DNA of 64,000 bases, taken from assembly GCA_964449305.1 (NCBI GenBank), contig CAYUYM010000002.1, positions 1 through 64,000 of the forward strand, read 5' to 3'. The notes beneath the pieces are model-generated. The model saw nothing but the letters and a program-made list of their open reading frames with translations, was not told where the DNA came from and ran no database searches. Made by a program: the position numbers and the translations under genes. Shown piece after piece: positions 44,983 through 53,955 of this stretch (its first letter is position 1; each line of letters opens with the position of its first letter). The stretch comes from CAYUYM01 sp964449305. GTDB taxonomy: Bacteria > Bacteroidota > Ignavibacteria > SZUA-365 > CAYQST01.

Positions 44983-45591
44983 ATGCTTCGTTTCCACACC
45001 CTGCGCGCACTTCCCCTCATCCTCGGCGCAATCCTCTGCCTGTCCGGGTGTTCAGGCGACCGGTCATCGGACCTCGGGGAATTTCTCACCGGGTATCTGA
45101 AGGCGCATCCGAAGGCCGATGTACAGGACGTCTACAAACTGCTTTTTCAGGGCGTCTTTGGTGTCGGGCACATCATCACTTCACAGCAGGAGGCCGCGCA
45201 GTTTCTCGCCAGGGAGATGGCCTCCATGCCAGCGAGGTCGGGCGAGCCCATGACGGAACCATGTCGACCCGACGGAGGCATGCTCCGCGTGAACCTGCGG
45301 CCCTTTCGCGATGCAGCAATGAACACGGATGACCTCATCGCCGCCATGATGGAAACGGCGGCCTCGGTGAAGGCTGCGCCGGAGGAATTCGCCTCCCTGT
45401 GGAGTGCTGTGGGTGACCTCATCGAGGATGGTGTGCTTCCCCTTGACCTCGATGAATACAACGCCCTTACTGACGATCTGCTGGAACAGAACTGGCCGGC
45501 CGTGCATCATTCCGATGACTACTCCCACGCGTATGCACCCGCCTACCGGGTTGTGAGCCGCGAGGCGTGGGAGCGGCACTTCGCGAAGTGA
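44983..45591 (+). CDS. Putative lipoprotein of unknown function
   Basis: About 202 residues. A signal peptide with lipobox (LPLILGAILCLSGC) precedes an all-helical soluble domain with a conserved-looking core FGVGHIITSQQEAAQFLAREM and SDDYSHAYAPAYRVVSREAWERH. I recall similar FGVGH...HSxxYxxxYxPxYRVV proteins as uncharacterised in FCB bacteria and Firmicutes but cannot name a family. ATG at 44956 is an alternative. A TATTTTCT word at 44944 may be its promoter. Not related to the queuosine genes, which run the other way. Confidence 0.7.
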   Translation: MLRFHTLRALPLILGAILCLSGCSGDRSSDLGEFLTGYLKAHPKADVQDVYKLLFQGVFGVGHIITSQQEAAQFLAREMASMPARSGEPMTEPCRPDGGMLRVNLRPFRDAAMNTDDLIAAMMETAASVKAAPEEFASLWSAVGDLIEDGVLPLDLDEYNALTDDLLEQNWPAVHHSDDYSHAYAPAYRVVSREAWERHFAK

Positions 45592-45595
45592 TGCG

Positions 45596-46423
45596 TCAGT
45601 AGCGCCCGCCCCGCTCCACGCAGGGGTCTTTCGGTTGCACGATGTCACAGTTGAGAAGTTCCTGATGGACACGCCGCCGTTGCAGCGTGAAGGGCAGGCG
45701 CCCGCCGAGCAGGGCGAACAGCAGGCTCGATCCGTCTCCCATCACCAATCCGAGCGGTCTGCACAGCCAGAAGCTCGCGTTCTCCTTGATGATGGTGGGG
45801 TTCAGCAGATCCTGCGGGTTCTGGAGGTTGGGGAAGCGCGCATCGATGGTGACGAGGATGCGTGCGCAGTTCTTGAACGTGCGTGTGTCCGTCGTCACCG
45901 TCTCATAGCCGATGAAGGCGGCTTTGACCCTGATGTAGATCGGAAAGAGCGGGATCTGGTTGAACTCGAAGTTGAGGATGCTCCAGGTCGTGCCATAGGT
46001 TTCCTCGAGTGGGAAGGGCACAAGCAGGAGCTCCGACGGGAAGCTCCCGATGCCGGGCAGGTTCGGAAGCAATCCCGCCCGCAGCGCCGGGCTCGTGAAG
46101 TGCACGCCGCGCCCGGATTTCCTGATGTACAGTGTATCGAAGGTGACGTCCACCCCGGCGGAGACCTCGTTGACCTGCACGGCGTAGATCCCTGAATCTC
46201 CCTCCATGGAGCCGATGATGCGCGAGGTCTGCCGCTGGACATCGCGCACCGTCCGCCCGTCGGAGCCTGTCGTATCGATGCGGTAGGTCCAGAACGTGCC
46301 CTTGAGCGTGGGATAATACTGCTGATCCGCGTAGATCGGCTCGCCACCCGACGACACGGGGGACTTGGAACACGAACCGAGGGCCAGCGTCAGGAGGAGT
46401 GCGGGAAGAATGAGCTTGTTCAT
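45596..46423 (-). CDS. Putative lipoprotein of unknown function
   Basis: A 275-residue lipoprotein (LILPALLLTLALGSC) with a beta-rich body (YYPTLKGTFWTYRIDTTGSD; SGIYAVQVNEVSAGVDVTFDTLYIRKSGRG) and a C-terminal pair of Cys (LLNCDIVQPKDPCVERGG). It resembles FCB lipoproteins that start YYPL..G..W.Y. No enzyme motif. Lies 51 bp downstream of rdgB on the same strand. Confidence 0.75.
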   Translation of the reverse strand: MNKLILPALLLTLALGSCSKSPVSSGGEPIYADQQYYPTLKGTFWTYRIDTTGSDGRTVRDVQRQTSRIIGSMEGDSGIYAVQVNEVSAGVDVTFDTLYIRKSGRGVHFTSPALRAGLLPNLPGIGSFPSELLLVPFPLEETYGTTWSILNFEFNQIPLFPIYIRVKAAFIGYETVTTDTRTFKNCARILVTIDARFPNLQNPQDLLNPTIIKENASFWLCRPLGLVMGDGSSLLFALLGGRLPFTLQRRRVHQELLNCDIVQPKDPCVERGGRY

Positions 46424-46474
46424 TGCCGTGCGGGGATTGGTGTGGCGTGCGTGGGGGGATGACGTGACCGGTTG

Positions 46475-47065
46475 TCAGGCGCTGCGAAGATGATCCACGA
46501 AGGCCGTCAATGCACGGGCGCGGTGGCTCACGGCATTCTTCTCCTCGAGTGTCATCTCCGCGAGGGTCTTGCCGGCCTCCGTCACGAGAAACACGGGATC
46601 GTATCCGAACCCGTTTGCACCACGGTTCTGTCGGAGGATGCTCCCTTCAACACTGCCCTCGAAGGTGCGCTCGATGCCGGGGGCCACAAAGGCGATGACG
46701 CAGCGGAAGCGCGCCTGCCTGCGACGCGTCGGCACCTGGGTCATCTCCTTCAGCAGCTTGCGGTTGTTGTCCGCGAAGGAACAGTGCTCGCCGGCGTAGC
46801 GGGCGGAATACACCCCCGGTGCCCCGAGCAGGTAATACACCTCCAGACCGGTGTCGTCGGCGATCGACGGGAGTCCGGAGCAGCGGAAGGCGGCGCGCGC
46901 CTTCTTCAGGGCGTTCTCCTCCAGCGTGAGGCCGTCCTCCACCACCTCGCCGCACTGTGGGAAATCCCCGAGGGTCCGGATCTCGACGTCCATGCCGTCG
47001 AGCATCGAACGGAGTTCGCGGACTTTGTGACTGTTGTTGGTGGCGAGCACGAGCGTCTTCAACAT
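46475..47065 (-). CDS. rdgB: XTP/dITP diphosphatase (RdgB/HAM1)
   Basis: Cytosolic house-cleaning pyrophosphatase hydrolysing ITP, dITP and XTP. 196 residues; LATNNSHKVRELRSML is the substrate-binding opening (Thr-Asn in place of Thr-Gly), followed by ENALKKARAAFRCSGLPSIADDTGLEVYYLLGAPGVYSARYAGE with the catalytic Asp pair and GANGFGYDPVFL. Start 47065 has no competing codon. Confidence 0.94.
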   Translation of the reverse strand: MLKTLVLATNNSHKVRELRSMLDGMDVEIRTLGDFPQCGEVVEDGLTLEENALKKARAAFRCSGLPSIADDTGLEVYYLLGAPGVYSARYAGEHCSFADNNRKLLKEMTQVPTRRRQARFRCVIAFVAPGIERTFEGSVEGSILRQNRGANGFGYDPVFLVTEAGKTLAEMTLEEKNAVSHRARALTAFVDHLRSA

Positions 47066-47157
47066 GGCGGAATGGTGTCTGGTGGAACAACATCAATGAT
47101 ACGGAATTCGCACGACAACGGCGATGCACTCCCGGAGGATGGACGCCTGCTCTGCAG

Positions 47158-48987
47158 TCAGCCGTCGATCACGTCGATCACGGTGTCGACACGGCCGAAG
47201 GGGGCGGCGACCTGGATGCCCGCGATGAGGGGGCGGATGCGTTCGAGCGTCTCGCGCGCGATGAGGATGCCCTCCGCCCGCTGCCCGTCCCTGCTGTCGT
47301 GCCGCCGCATGCGCGCCAGCAGCTCATCGGGCACGACGCAGCCGGGGACCTCGTTCTGCATGAACTCGGCATTGCGCACCGAGGCGAGCGGCCAGAGCCC
47401 CGCCAGCACGGGCAGGTGGATGTGCCCGATGCGGTGCATGAAATTCTCGAAGACGCGGACGTCGAACACGGGTTGTGTGATGATGAACTCCGCGCCCGCC
47501 TCCACCTTCCAGTCGAGCCGCCGCAGCTCCTGCTCCATATTCAGCGCGCCCGGGTTGGCTCCCACGCCGATGTGGAAGGCCGATGGTGCACCGATGGGGT
47601 TGCCCGCGATGTCGAGCCCGTGGTTGAGCCGGTGGATGACGTTGACAAGGCCGATGGCATCCACATCGAACACGGCCGTGGCGTCCGGGTAGTTGCCGAG
47701 CTTCGGCGGGTCGCCGGTTATGGCGAGGATGTTGCGCACACCCAGTGCTGCGGCGCCCAGGAGGTCGGACTGGATGCCGATCACGTTCCTGTCCCGGCAC
47801 GCATAGTGGAGCACGGTCTCGATCCCTATGCGCGTCTGGATCTGCACGGCCAGCGCCAGCGCCGACATGCGCGCCGAGGCCCGCGGGCCGTCGGGGATGT
47901 TGATCGCATCAATGCCGTAGTTGAACAGCGTGCGTGCGCGCCCGAACTCCCGGTCCGCCGCCACGCCGCGGGGGGCGACGAGCTCCACAAGTGTCACGAA
48001 ACGCCCGTCGGACAGGCGGCGGGCAAGGCGGGACTTCTCCGCGCGCGGTGTCGCATCCACATGTTCCGGCGTGGCGCCGACGTGGGTGGCGGGCTGGGTG
48101 CGGTGCGTCTGCATGCCGAGGGCACTGATTGCATCTCGCATGCGGCGGATGTGGTCGGGCGTCGTGCCGCAGCATCCGCCGATGATGGCCGCCCCCGCCT
48201 GAAGGAAGTGCTTGGCGTATGTCCCGAGATACTCGGGCGAGGTGAGGTAGAGATTGCGGCCGTCCACATTGCGCGGCTTTCCGGCGTTGGGCATCACGCT
48301 GATCGGCAGATCGGTGAGCTCCGTGGCCCGTTCAAGCCAGGTGAGCATCACCGCGGGACCCACCGTGCAGTTGACGCCGAGCACATCGGGGCGGATGTCC
48401 TCCAGCTCGCGCACCATCACATCCACCGTTGCGCCGGTGAGCGATCCCCCGTCGTCGTTCATCGTCATCTGGGCCACGATCGGCAGGTCGCACACGGAGC
48501 GCACGGCCAGCACGGCCTGCTCCAGCTCTCCGGGGTAGACGAAGGATTCCAGGACGAAGAGGTCGACGCCCCCGTCGCAGAGCGCCCGCGCCTGCATGGC
48601 GACATGCCCGCGGACCTCCTCGCGGGCGAGCGGGCCGAGGGGCTCCATCTGCACACCGAGCGGGCCGATGGCGCCGGCCACGTACACATCCGCACCCGCC
48701 GCCTCGCGTGCGATGCGTGCCGCGGCGGCGTTGATCTCCGTCAGGCGATCCTCGAGCCCGTGGGCCCTGAGCTTGAACCAGTTGGCCCCGAACGAATTCG
48801 TCTCGATCACATCCGCACCGGCGAGGACGTAATCCGCATGGACCTGGCGCACGAGGGCGGGGTTGGTGAGGTTGAGCTCGTCGAAGCAGGTGTTGATGAA
48901 GACGCCGCGTGCGTACAGCTCGGTGCCCATCCCGCCGTCGAACAGGATGACGCCGCGCTTCAGGCGGTCGCGAAACGGTTCTCTCAT
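47158..48987 (-). CDS. Bifunctional homocysteine S-methyltransferase / methylenetetrahydrofolate reductase
   Basis: A 609-residue two-domain protein. N-terminal half: zinc-dependent homocysteine methyltransferase with FDGGMGTELYARG, GVNCTVGPAVML and AAIIGGCCGTTPDHIRRM (three zinc cysteines). C-terminal half from ~330: MTHFR TIM barrel (FVTLVELVAPRG; HYACRDRNVIGIQSDLLGAAALGVRNILAITGDPPKLG). The fusion is known from B. subtilis YitJ. It supplies methyl groups for methionine without cobalamin MetH, or alongside it. Start overlaps kdsD stop (ATGA at 48984). Confidence 0.95.
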   Translation of the reverse strand: MREPFRDRLKRGVILFDGGMGTELYARGVFINTCFDELNLTNPALVRQVHADYVLAGADVIETNSFGANWFKLRAHGLEDRLTEINAAAARIAREAAGADVYVAGAIGPLGVQMEPLGPLAREEVRGHVAMQARALCDGGVDLFVLESFVYPGELEQAVLAVRSVCDLPIVAQMTMNDDGGSLTGATVDVMVRELEDIRPDVLGVNCTVGPAVMLTWLERATELTDLPISVMPNAGKPRNVDGRNLYLTSPEYLGTYAKHFLQAGAAIIGGCCGTTPDHIRRMRDAISALGMQTHRTQPATHVGATPEHVDATPRAEKSRLARRLSDGRFVTLVELVAPRGVAADREFGRARTLFNYGIDAINIPDGPRASARMSALALAVQIQTRIGIETVLHYACRDRNVIGIQSDLLGAAALGVRNILAITGDPPKLGNYPDATAVFDVDAIGLVNVIHRLNHGLDIAGNPIGAPSAFHIGVGANPGALNMEQELRRLDWKVEAGAEFIITQPVFDVRVFENFMHRIGHIHLPVLAGLWPLASVRNAEFMQNEVPGCVVPDELLARMRRHDSRDGQRAEGILIARETLERIRPLIAGIQVAAPFGRVDTVIDVIDG

Positions 48988-49976
48988 CGGGAGTCTCTTT
49001 CCGGGCGCAGGCCGAGTTGCACGAGGTCGTGCATGTGAACGATGCCCACCGGCTGCCGGTCGCCGTCGGCGATGATGAGCTGGGTGATCTTGAACTGCTC
49101 CATCACCTCGAGGGCGCGTGACACGAGCGCATCGGGTGCGAGCGTCTTCGGTGATGCGCTCATCACGTCCACGGCGCGGAGCGCGGTCATGTCCGTGTCC
49201 TTCTCCAGCATGCGGCGCAGGTCCCCATCAGTGATGACGCCCACAAGCCGGCGATCGTCATCCACCACACAGGTGGCGCCGAGTCGCTTGGTGGTCATCT
49301 CCAGGATTGCGTCGCGCAGCGACACGGCCTGGTGGACGACGGGGACGGCGGAGCCGGTGGCCATGATGTCGTCGACGCGGAGGAGGAGCTTGCGGCCGAG
49401 CATGCCTCCGGGATGGAAGAGCGCGAAATCCTCCGGCTTGAAGCCGCGCATCTGCAGGAGGGCGATGGCCAGCGCGTCACCGAGGGCGAGCGAGGCCGTG
49501 GTGGATGCGGTGGGGGCCAGATCGTAGGGGCAGGCCTCCTCCACCACACCCGCATCGAGCACGATGTCGGCTGATGCCGCGAGGGAGGAATGGACATTGC
49601 CGAGCATCGCGATCACGGGCACATCCATGCGCCGGAAGATGGGCATGATGGTCTTGATCTCCTCCGTGTCACCGCTCTTGGAGAGGATGAGAACCGCATC
49701 GTTGTGCGTCACCATGCCGAGGTCGCCATGGACGGCGTCCGAAGGGTGGAGGAAGAATGCCGGGGTGCCGGTGGAGTTCATGGTGGCCACGATCTTCCGC
49801 GCGATGAGGCCGCTCTTGCCGACGCCGGTGACGATGAGCCGCCCGCGGCATTCACGGATGGTGCTCACTGCCAGGGCGAAGCGCTCGTCGATCCGGTCGA
49901 TGAGCGCCTCCACGGCCTGTGCCTCGATCCGCAGCACCTGCCGTCCGTTGTCGATGATCTGGTCGGGCGTCATCAT
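48984..49976 (-). CDS. kdsD: Arabinose-5-phosphate isomerase (KdsD/KpsF/GutQ)
   Basis: Isomerises ribulose-5-phosphate to arabinose-5-phosphate, the first step of Kdo synthesis for LPS. N-terminal SIS domain (GVGKSGLIARKIVATMNSTGTPAFFLHPSDAVHGDLGMV; SKSGDTEEI) and C-terminal tandem CBS domains (MATGSAVPVVHQAVSLRDAI; VDVMSASPKTLAPDALVSRALEVM). 330 residues, standard. Fits the LPS assembly genes elsewhere in the window. Overlaps yjbQ upstream and the methyltransferase downstream. Confidence 0.96.
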   Translation of the reverse strand: MMTPDQIIDNGRQVLRIEAQAVEALIDRIDERFALAVSTIRECRGRLIVTGVGKSGLIARKIVATMNSTGTPAFFLHPSDAVHGDLGMVTHNDAVLILSKSGDTEEIKTIMPIFRRMDVPVIAMLGNVHSSLAASADIVLDAGVVEEACPYDLAPTASTTASLALGDALAIALLQMRGFKPEDFALFHPGGMLGRKLLLRVDDIMATGSAVPVVHQAVSLRDAILEMTTKRLGATCVVDDDRRLVGVITDGDLRRMLEKDTDMTALRAVDVMSASPKTLAPDALVSRALEVMEQFKITQLIIADGDRQPVGIVHMHDLVQLGLRPERDSR

Positions 49977-50392
49977 TCGCCCATGAACTGGACGACGAGT
50001 GTGCGCATCCGCGGCCGGTTGTCGAAGTCCACGAGCACCACCTGCTGCCAGGTGCCCAGCAGAAACCTCCCGCTGCCGAAGGGGATGATGAGGGACGGTC
50101 CGACGGTGGAGGAGCGGACATGTGCGTGCCCGTTGCCGTCGTTCCAGGTTTCCTCGTGGGCGTAGCGGGCGCTCCGGGGGGCGAGGCGCTCCATGGCGGC
50201 CTCGAAATCCTGTTTCAGCCCGGGCTCGAATTCGATGGTCGTCAGCGACGCGGTGGAGCCGGCGACAAAGATGAGCGCGTGCCCCTGCTGCAGGTGATGC
50301 TTGTCGAGCAGGAGCCCCAGCCGGTGCGTGATGTCGATCATGTCGCAGTTGCCCATGGTGTCGACATGGAGGGAATCGTTGATGATCTTCAT
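49973..50392 (-). CDS. YjbQ/UPF0047 family protein
   Basis: A 139-residue protein of the UPF0047 family, sometimes called secondary thiamine-phosphate synthase. Typical blocks: DITHRLGLLLDKHHLQQGHALIFVAGSTASLTTIEFEPGL, the conserved HEETWNDGNGHAHVRSSTVGPSLIIPF (His-rich site) and LLGTWQQVVLVDFDNRPRMRTLVVQF. The biological role is not settled. ATGA overlaps on both sides link it to kdsD and the upstream gene. Confidence 0.93.
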   Translation of the reverse strand: MKIINDSLHVDTMGNCDMIDITHRLGLLLDKHHLQQGHALIFVAGSTASLTTIEFEPGLKQDFEAAMERLAPRSARYAHEETWNDGNGHAHVRSSTVGPSLIIPFGSGRFLLGTWQQVVLVDFDNRPRMRTLVVQFMGE

Positions 50393-51276
50393 GGGAGGTC
50401 GTCGGGCAGGGTGTGGGATGTGAGGATGTGGGCGTCCTTCAGGTGGATGATGCTCCGCCGGTGCTGGAAGAAGGAATCGGCCGAGGGGCCAGGAAGCCCC
50501 GTGTTGATCTGCTCGGCATACAGCAGATCGCCCGTGGTCCGATCCGCGATGAGCATGTACTGATCGAGTGCCGGAGCCTCGTTGGTGGACAGCTCCGCGC
50601 TCTCGTGCCAGGCAGCCACGATGCAGGTGCCGGTGGTGAGCAGGTCGAGCTGCCCCTGCACACGCGGGATGTCCACAAGCTGCGTGATCAGCCCGCCCAC
50701 GGATGCGGCGTCGGGGTGGGTGGCGTCGAAGGCCTGCGGGTAGCGGTAGTCGGCGAACCAGTCGACGGCGTTGATCTCGTCGCGGAGGCTGCGGATGCGG
50801 GTGTCGTCGTTGCCGAGATCGCGGACGAGCGAGCCGTCGGTGGCGTGGAGGATGAACCAGCGGCGGCCCTCGAACGAGGACTGGGAGGCGAAGACATCGG
50901 TGCCGACGGCGAACTCGAAGATGTGGTCGGCGTTCCGCCACAGGATACGCCCCGTTGCCAGGTCCACCGCGTGGATGCCGAGCGGCGAGGGCATGTCGGG
51001 GCGGCGGTAGCCGTGGAAGTACGCGACGCCGTCATAGATGCCCGCGAGGCTGATCCACCAGGGCTCCTCGAAGCGGAGTCCGCTCCACAGGACGCGGCCG
51101 TCATCGGCGGCGACGCAGGCAAAGCTGGCGGTGCGGGCCTCGGGGTTCCGCTCCTCGATGAGGATGCGGCCGTCGTCCGAGATGCGGATCATCCAGAGCA
51201 ACTGGTCGGATTCATAGCTCCACGAGGGCAGCGTGCGTGAAGCAGGAGAGGTTTTCGAATTTTTCCAGGGAAGCAT
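50389..51276 (-). CDS. DUF4905-like protein (WD/PQQ-like)
   Basis: A 295-residue protein of unknown function that resembles the Bacteroidota DUF4905 family (assignment from memory). It shows alternating beta repeats such as DDGRILIEERNPEARTASFACV, LWSGLRFEEPWWISLAGIYDGVAYFHGYRRPDMPSPLGIHAVDLATGRILW, resembling a PQQ-type propeller. No signal peptide, so cytosolic. First gene of the overlapping operon down to 47158; why it is coupled to yjbQ and kdsD is not clear. Confidence 0.72.
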   Translation of the reverse strand: MLPWKNSKTSPASRTLPSWSYESDQLLWMIRISDDGRILIEERNPEARTASFACVAADDGRVLWSGLRFEEPWWISLAGIYDGVAYFHGYRRPDMPSPLGIHAVDLATGRILWRNADHIFEFAVGTDVFASQSSFEGRRWFILHATDGSLVRDLGNDDTRIRSLRDEINAVDWFADYRYPQAFDATHPDAASVGGLITQLVDIPRVQGQLDLLTTGTCIVAAWHESAELSTNEAPALDQYMLIADRTTGDLLYAEQINTGLPGPSADSFFQHRRSIIHLKDAHILTSHTLPDDLP

Positions 51277-51354
51277 GAGGTGTCCTTCAATCGAAAAAAA
51301 GTAGGGGTTTCACGGGAGCATTGCAAACGTCTTTTTCGGCATCCTCCAGAAGGG

Positions 51355-51362
51355 TATCTTCC
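51355..51362 (+). promoter_or_regulatory. Candidate -7 promoter element (TATCTTCC)
   Basis: Same word as at 54058; only 4 bp separate it from the ATG at 51367, so either the transcript is leaderless or the true start lies further in. Confidence 0.3.
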
Positions 51363-51366
51363 CGCC

Positions 51367-51777
51367 ATGGATTTCGAGCCCGACACCCCCGCCTCCACTC
51401 CGCCCCGGCCATCGTATCGCAACACGATGGGCAGCATCGTGCTGTGGACACTCCTCCGGCTCGGCGCCGTCATCGTGGGCGCCTGGATTCTGTATGACGT
51501 CATGGCCGTCAACAACACGAGCTACGCGCTGTGGTGGGCCGTCACCGGCCTCGCGCTCTACGCCGTCGTCTTTCACCCCACACAGATCCAGTACCTGCAT
51601 TACCGGGAGGAGACCAGAACCGTGGTCTCCGGCACGTTGTGTTCGTCGTGCAAGTACTTTGAATCGACGGGTGTTCTGTGCTCCAAGCTCGATGAACACG
51701 TGACTGAGGACTATCTCCCATGCGAGGGACAGCTCTGGGAGCCCCGTGGTGCCTGGCCGGGAGACGACGAGGATTGA
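51367..51777 (+). CDS. Small membrane protein with Cys-rich C-terminus
   Basis: A 136-residue protein with two hydrophobic helices (IVLWTLLRLGAVIVGAWILY; ALWWAVTGLALYAVVF) and a soluble C-terminus containing four cysteines (TLCSSCKYFESTGVLCSKLDEHVTEDYLPC), spaced like a small zinc or Fe-S site (CxxC...C...C). Function unknown. Its stop overlaps a TTG start of the glycosylase gene (TTGA), implying coupling. Confidence 0.72.
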   Translation: MDFEPDTPASTPPRPSYRNTMGSIVLWTLLRLGAVIVGAWILYDVMAVNNTSYALWWAVTGLALYAVVFHPTQIQYLHYREETRTVVSGTLCSSCKYFESTGVLCSKLDEHVTEDYLPCEGQLWEPRGAWPGDDED

Positions 51778-52382
51778 GGGCCATCCCTGCAACATTCTTC
51801 AGGCAACCCACGCTTGGGATCGCGCGCCGGCTACTCGGCGCACGGCTCGTTGTTCGTGACCAGGGCTCGCGGTGTTCCGGACGCATCGTTGAGGTGGAGG
51901 CCTACCATCAGGATGGCGATCCGGCATCGCACTCCTTCCATGGCAGGACGGACCGCAATGCCGTGATGTTCGGTCCACCCGGACGGCTCTACGTGTACTT
52001 CACCTATGGCATGCACTTCTGCATGAACGTGGTCACCGAGGCCGGGGGCATCGGCGCGGCCGTGCTCATCCGGGCGGTGGAGCCCCTGGAAGGCATCCCT
52101 GTGATGCAGGAGCGCCGGGGCGCGGGCGTCCGCCTTGTGGACCTCACCAACGGCCCTGCGAAATGTTGTCAGGCCTTCGGCATCGACCTCAGGCACAACG
52201 GCCTGCCATTGACCGGCCCCGCCATCACGCTCGTCCCGGGCGATGAGATCGATGACGTGCAGGTCGGCATCTCACCACGCATCGGCATCCGACAGGGGAG
52301 GGACCTTCCCTGGCGCTTCCACATCATCGGAAGCCCCTGGGTGTCGCGCCCACGGCGCTCCGCTGTGTGCGTGCCGGCCTGA
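51774..52382 (+). CDS. 3-methyladenine DNA glycosylase (AAG/MPG family)
   Basis: Base-excision repair glycosylase removing alkylated purines. 202 residues from TTG at 51774, chosen since the domain opens at PATFFRQPTLGIARRLLGARLV; frames upstream overlap the membrane gene. Motifs: catalytic Glu in GRIVEVEAYHQDGDPASHSFHG, intercalating Tyr in LYVYFTYGMHFCMNVV, VLIRAVEPLEG and LTNGPAKCCQAFGID. Followed by ~135 bp without a gene. Confidence 0.92.
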   Translation: MRAIPATFFRQPTLGIARRLLGARLVVRDQGSRCSGRIVEVEAYHQDGDPASHSFHGRTDRNAVMFGPPGRLYVYFTYGMHFCMNVVTEAGGIGAAVLIRAVEPLEGIPVMQERRGAGVRLVDLTNGPAKCCQAFGIDLRHNGLPLTGPAITLVPGDEIDDVQVGISPRIGIRQGRDLPWRFHIIGSPWVSRPRRSAVCVPA

Positions 52383-52517
52383 GCTTGTGCGCCACGCACG
52401 GGTGCGGGTCGTCACTCCGCCTCGCACTTTTCTTCCCGCATTCACACGATTCTTCTGCATCCTGACACACGTTTCCACGAATACCAGTCATTCCTTTCAT
52501 CCATTTCTGGAGCATCC

Positions 52518-53897
52518 ATGAAGAGACTCTGCACCGCATTTCTGATCGCCTTCCTGATGCTGACCCCCGTGCTCGTCGCACAGACGGGCGGCATCACTGA
52601 ATCCATGGTCGATGAGCTCCGCGCATCGCTCACGATGGACGCATCGACCAAGGCCATGATCAACGCGCTCACGACGAACGACGTCCGCAAACTGGCGCAA
52701 AGCCGCCAGGCGGTGATCGAGACCAACACCTTCTTCTCCAACAAGCTCAAGACCGAGGGCATCACCGATCAGAAAAGCAGCGGCCGCTGCTGGTTGTTCG
52801 CCGGTCTCAACCTCATGCGCCCCGTGGCGATGAACAACCTCAACAAGAAGGGCTTCGAGTTTTCCCAGACCTATCTGTTCTTCTGGGACAAGATCGAGAA
52901 GTCCAACCTCTTTCTTGAATCCATCATCCGCACACGCACCCGCCCGGTGGACGACCGCGAGGTGGAGTGGCTGCTGAAGAATCCCTTCCCCGACGGCGGG
53001 CAATGGAACATGGTTGTCGCACTTGTCGGCAAGTACGGCGTGGTGCCGGCGGAAGTGATGCCGGAAACCGAGAGCTCGGGCAGCACCGGCACGCTCAACG
53101 CCATCCTTTCCACGCTCCTGCGCAGGGATGCCGCCGTTATCCGCGCGTCGAAGAAGTCCGATGCAGAATTGCAGACACTGAAGGTCGCCCTGCTCAAGGA
53201 CGTGTATCGCATCCTCGCCTTTCACCTCGGTGTTCCCCCGACGCGTTTCGACTATCGCTATGAAGGGAAGGACGGCAAGGTGACCGAGCCGGTCAGCTAC
53301 ACGCCGCAGGAGTTCTACCGGAAGCACGTGAACCTGGACCTGAACGACTACGTCTGTGTGTACAGCGTTCCGGCCCATCCCTTCAACAAGCTCTACCAGA
53401 TCCAGTTCGACCGCAACATGTTTGATCAGCCGAACATGACCTTCGTCAACCTCCCGATCGCCGACATGAAGGCGTATGCGCTGAAATCCCTGCTCGACAA
53501 TGAGCCGGTGTGGTTCGGGTGTGATGTGGGCAAGGAATCTGACAGCAAGCTGGGCGTGATGAAACGTGGGCTGTACGACTATCAGTCCGTCTACGGAGTC
53601 GATTTCTCGATGACGAAGGAGGAGCGCGTCCTCTACCAGGAATCCGTGCCGTCGCATGCCATGTTGTTCACCGGCGTGGATCTGGTGAACGGGAAGCCGG
53701 AGAAGTGGCTGGTGGAGAACAGTTGGGGATCGAAGGCCGGCAACGGCGGCATGTTCACGATGTATGACTCGTGGTTTGACGAATACATGTACACCGTGAT
53801 CGTGAAGAAGAAGTATCTGCCGAAGGCCGCACTCGATCTGCTCCAGACCAGGGCCGAGGTGCTGCCGCCGTGGGACCCGATGTTCTCGTTCCAATGA
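52518..53897 (+). CDS. Secreted C1B cysteine aminopeptidase (bleomycin-hydrolase-like)
   Basis: A 459-residue papain-fold peptidase of the PepC/bleomycin hydrolase type. The triad is visible: oxyanion Gln and nucleophile Cys in ITDQKSSGRCWLFAGLN, His in VPSHAMLFTGVD and Asn in WLVENSWGSK. Unlike cytosolic PepC it has a signal peptide (LCTAFLIAFLMLTPVLVAQ), suggesting a periplasmic or surface role, as I recall for some FCB bacteria. Good AT-rich leader; terminated by the 20-bp hairpin downstream. Confidence 0.92.
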   Translation: MKRLCTAFLIAFLMLTPVLVAQTGGITESMVDELRASLTMDASTKAMINALTTNDVRKLAQSRQAVIETNTFFSNKLKTEGITDQKSSGRCWLFAGLNLMRPVAMNNLNKKGFEFSQTYLFFWDKIEKSNLFLESIIRTRTRPVDDREVEWLLKNPFPDGGQWNMVVALVGKYGVVPAEVMPETESSGSTGTLNAILSTLLRRDAAVIRASKKSDAELQTLKVALLKDVYRILAFHLGVPPTRFDYRYEGKDGKVTEPVSYTPQEFYRKHVNLDLNDYVCVYSVPAHPFNKLYQIQFDRNMFDQPNMTFVNLPIADMKAYALKSLLDNEPVWFGCDVGKESDSKLGVMKRGLYDYQSVYGVDFSMTKEERVLYQESVPSHAMLFTGVDLVNGKPEKWLVENSWGSKAGNGGMFTMYDSWFDEYMYTVIVKKKYLPKAALDLLQTRAEVLPPWDPMFSFQ

Positions 53898-53912
53898 TCT
53901 GCATCCATCGTT

Positions 53913-53955
53913 CTCACGCAACAGGGGCGACCATCGGTCGCCCCTGTTGCGTGAG
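53913..53955 (+). terminator. Very strong 20-bp perfect hairpin terminator
   Basis: A 20-base arm (53913-53932) pairs without mismatch to 53936-53955 around a 3-base loop (ATC). The core is GCAACAGGGGCGACC / GGTCGCCCCTGTTGC. A TTTTT tract follows at about 53964. Ends the peptidase gene and insulates the redox operon. Confidence 0.85.

Noticed and set aside
46957..49038. 693-codon plus-strand frame opposite the methyltransferase/MTHFR gene
   Set aside because: Shadow of a well-supported gene on the other strand; no motifs or ribosome site.
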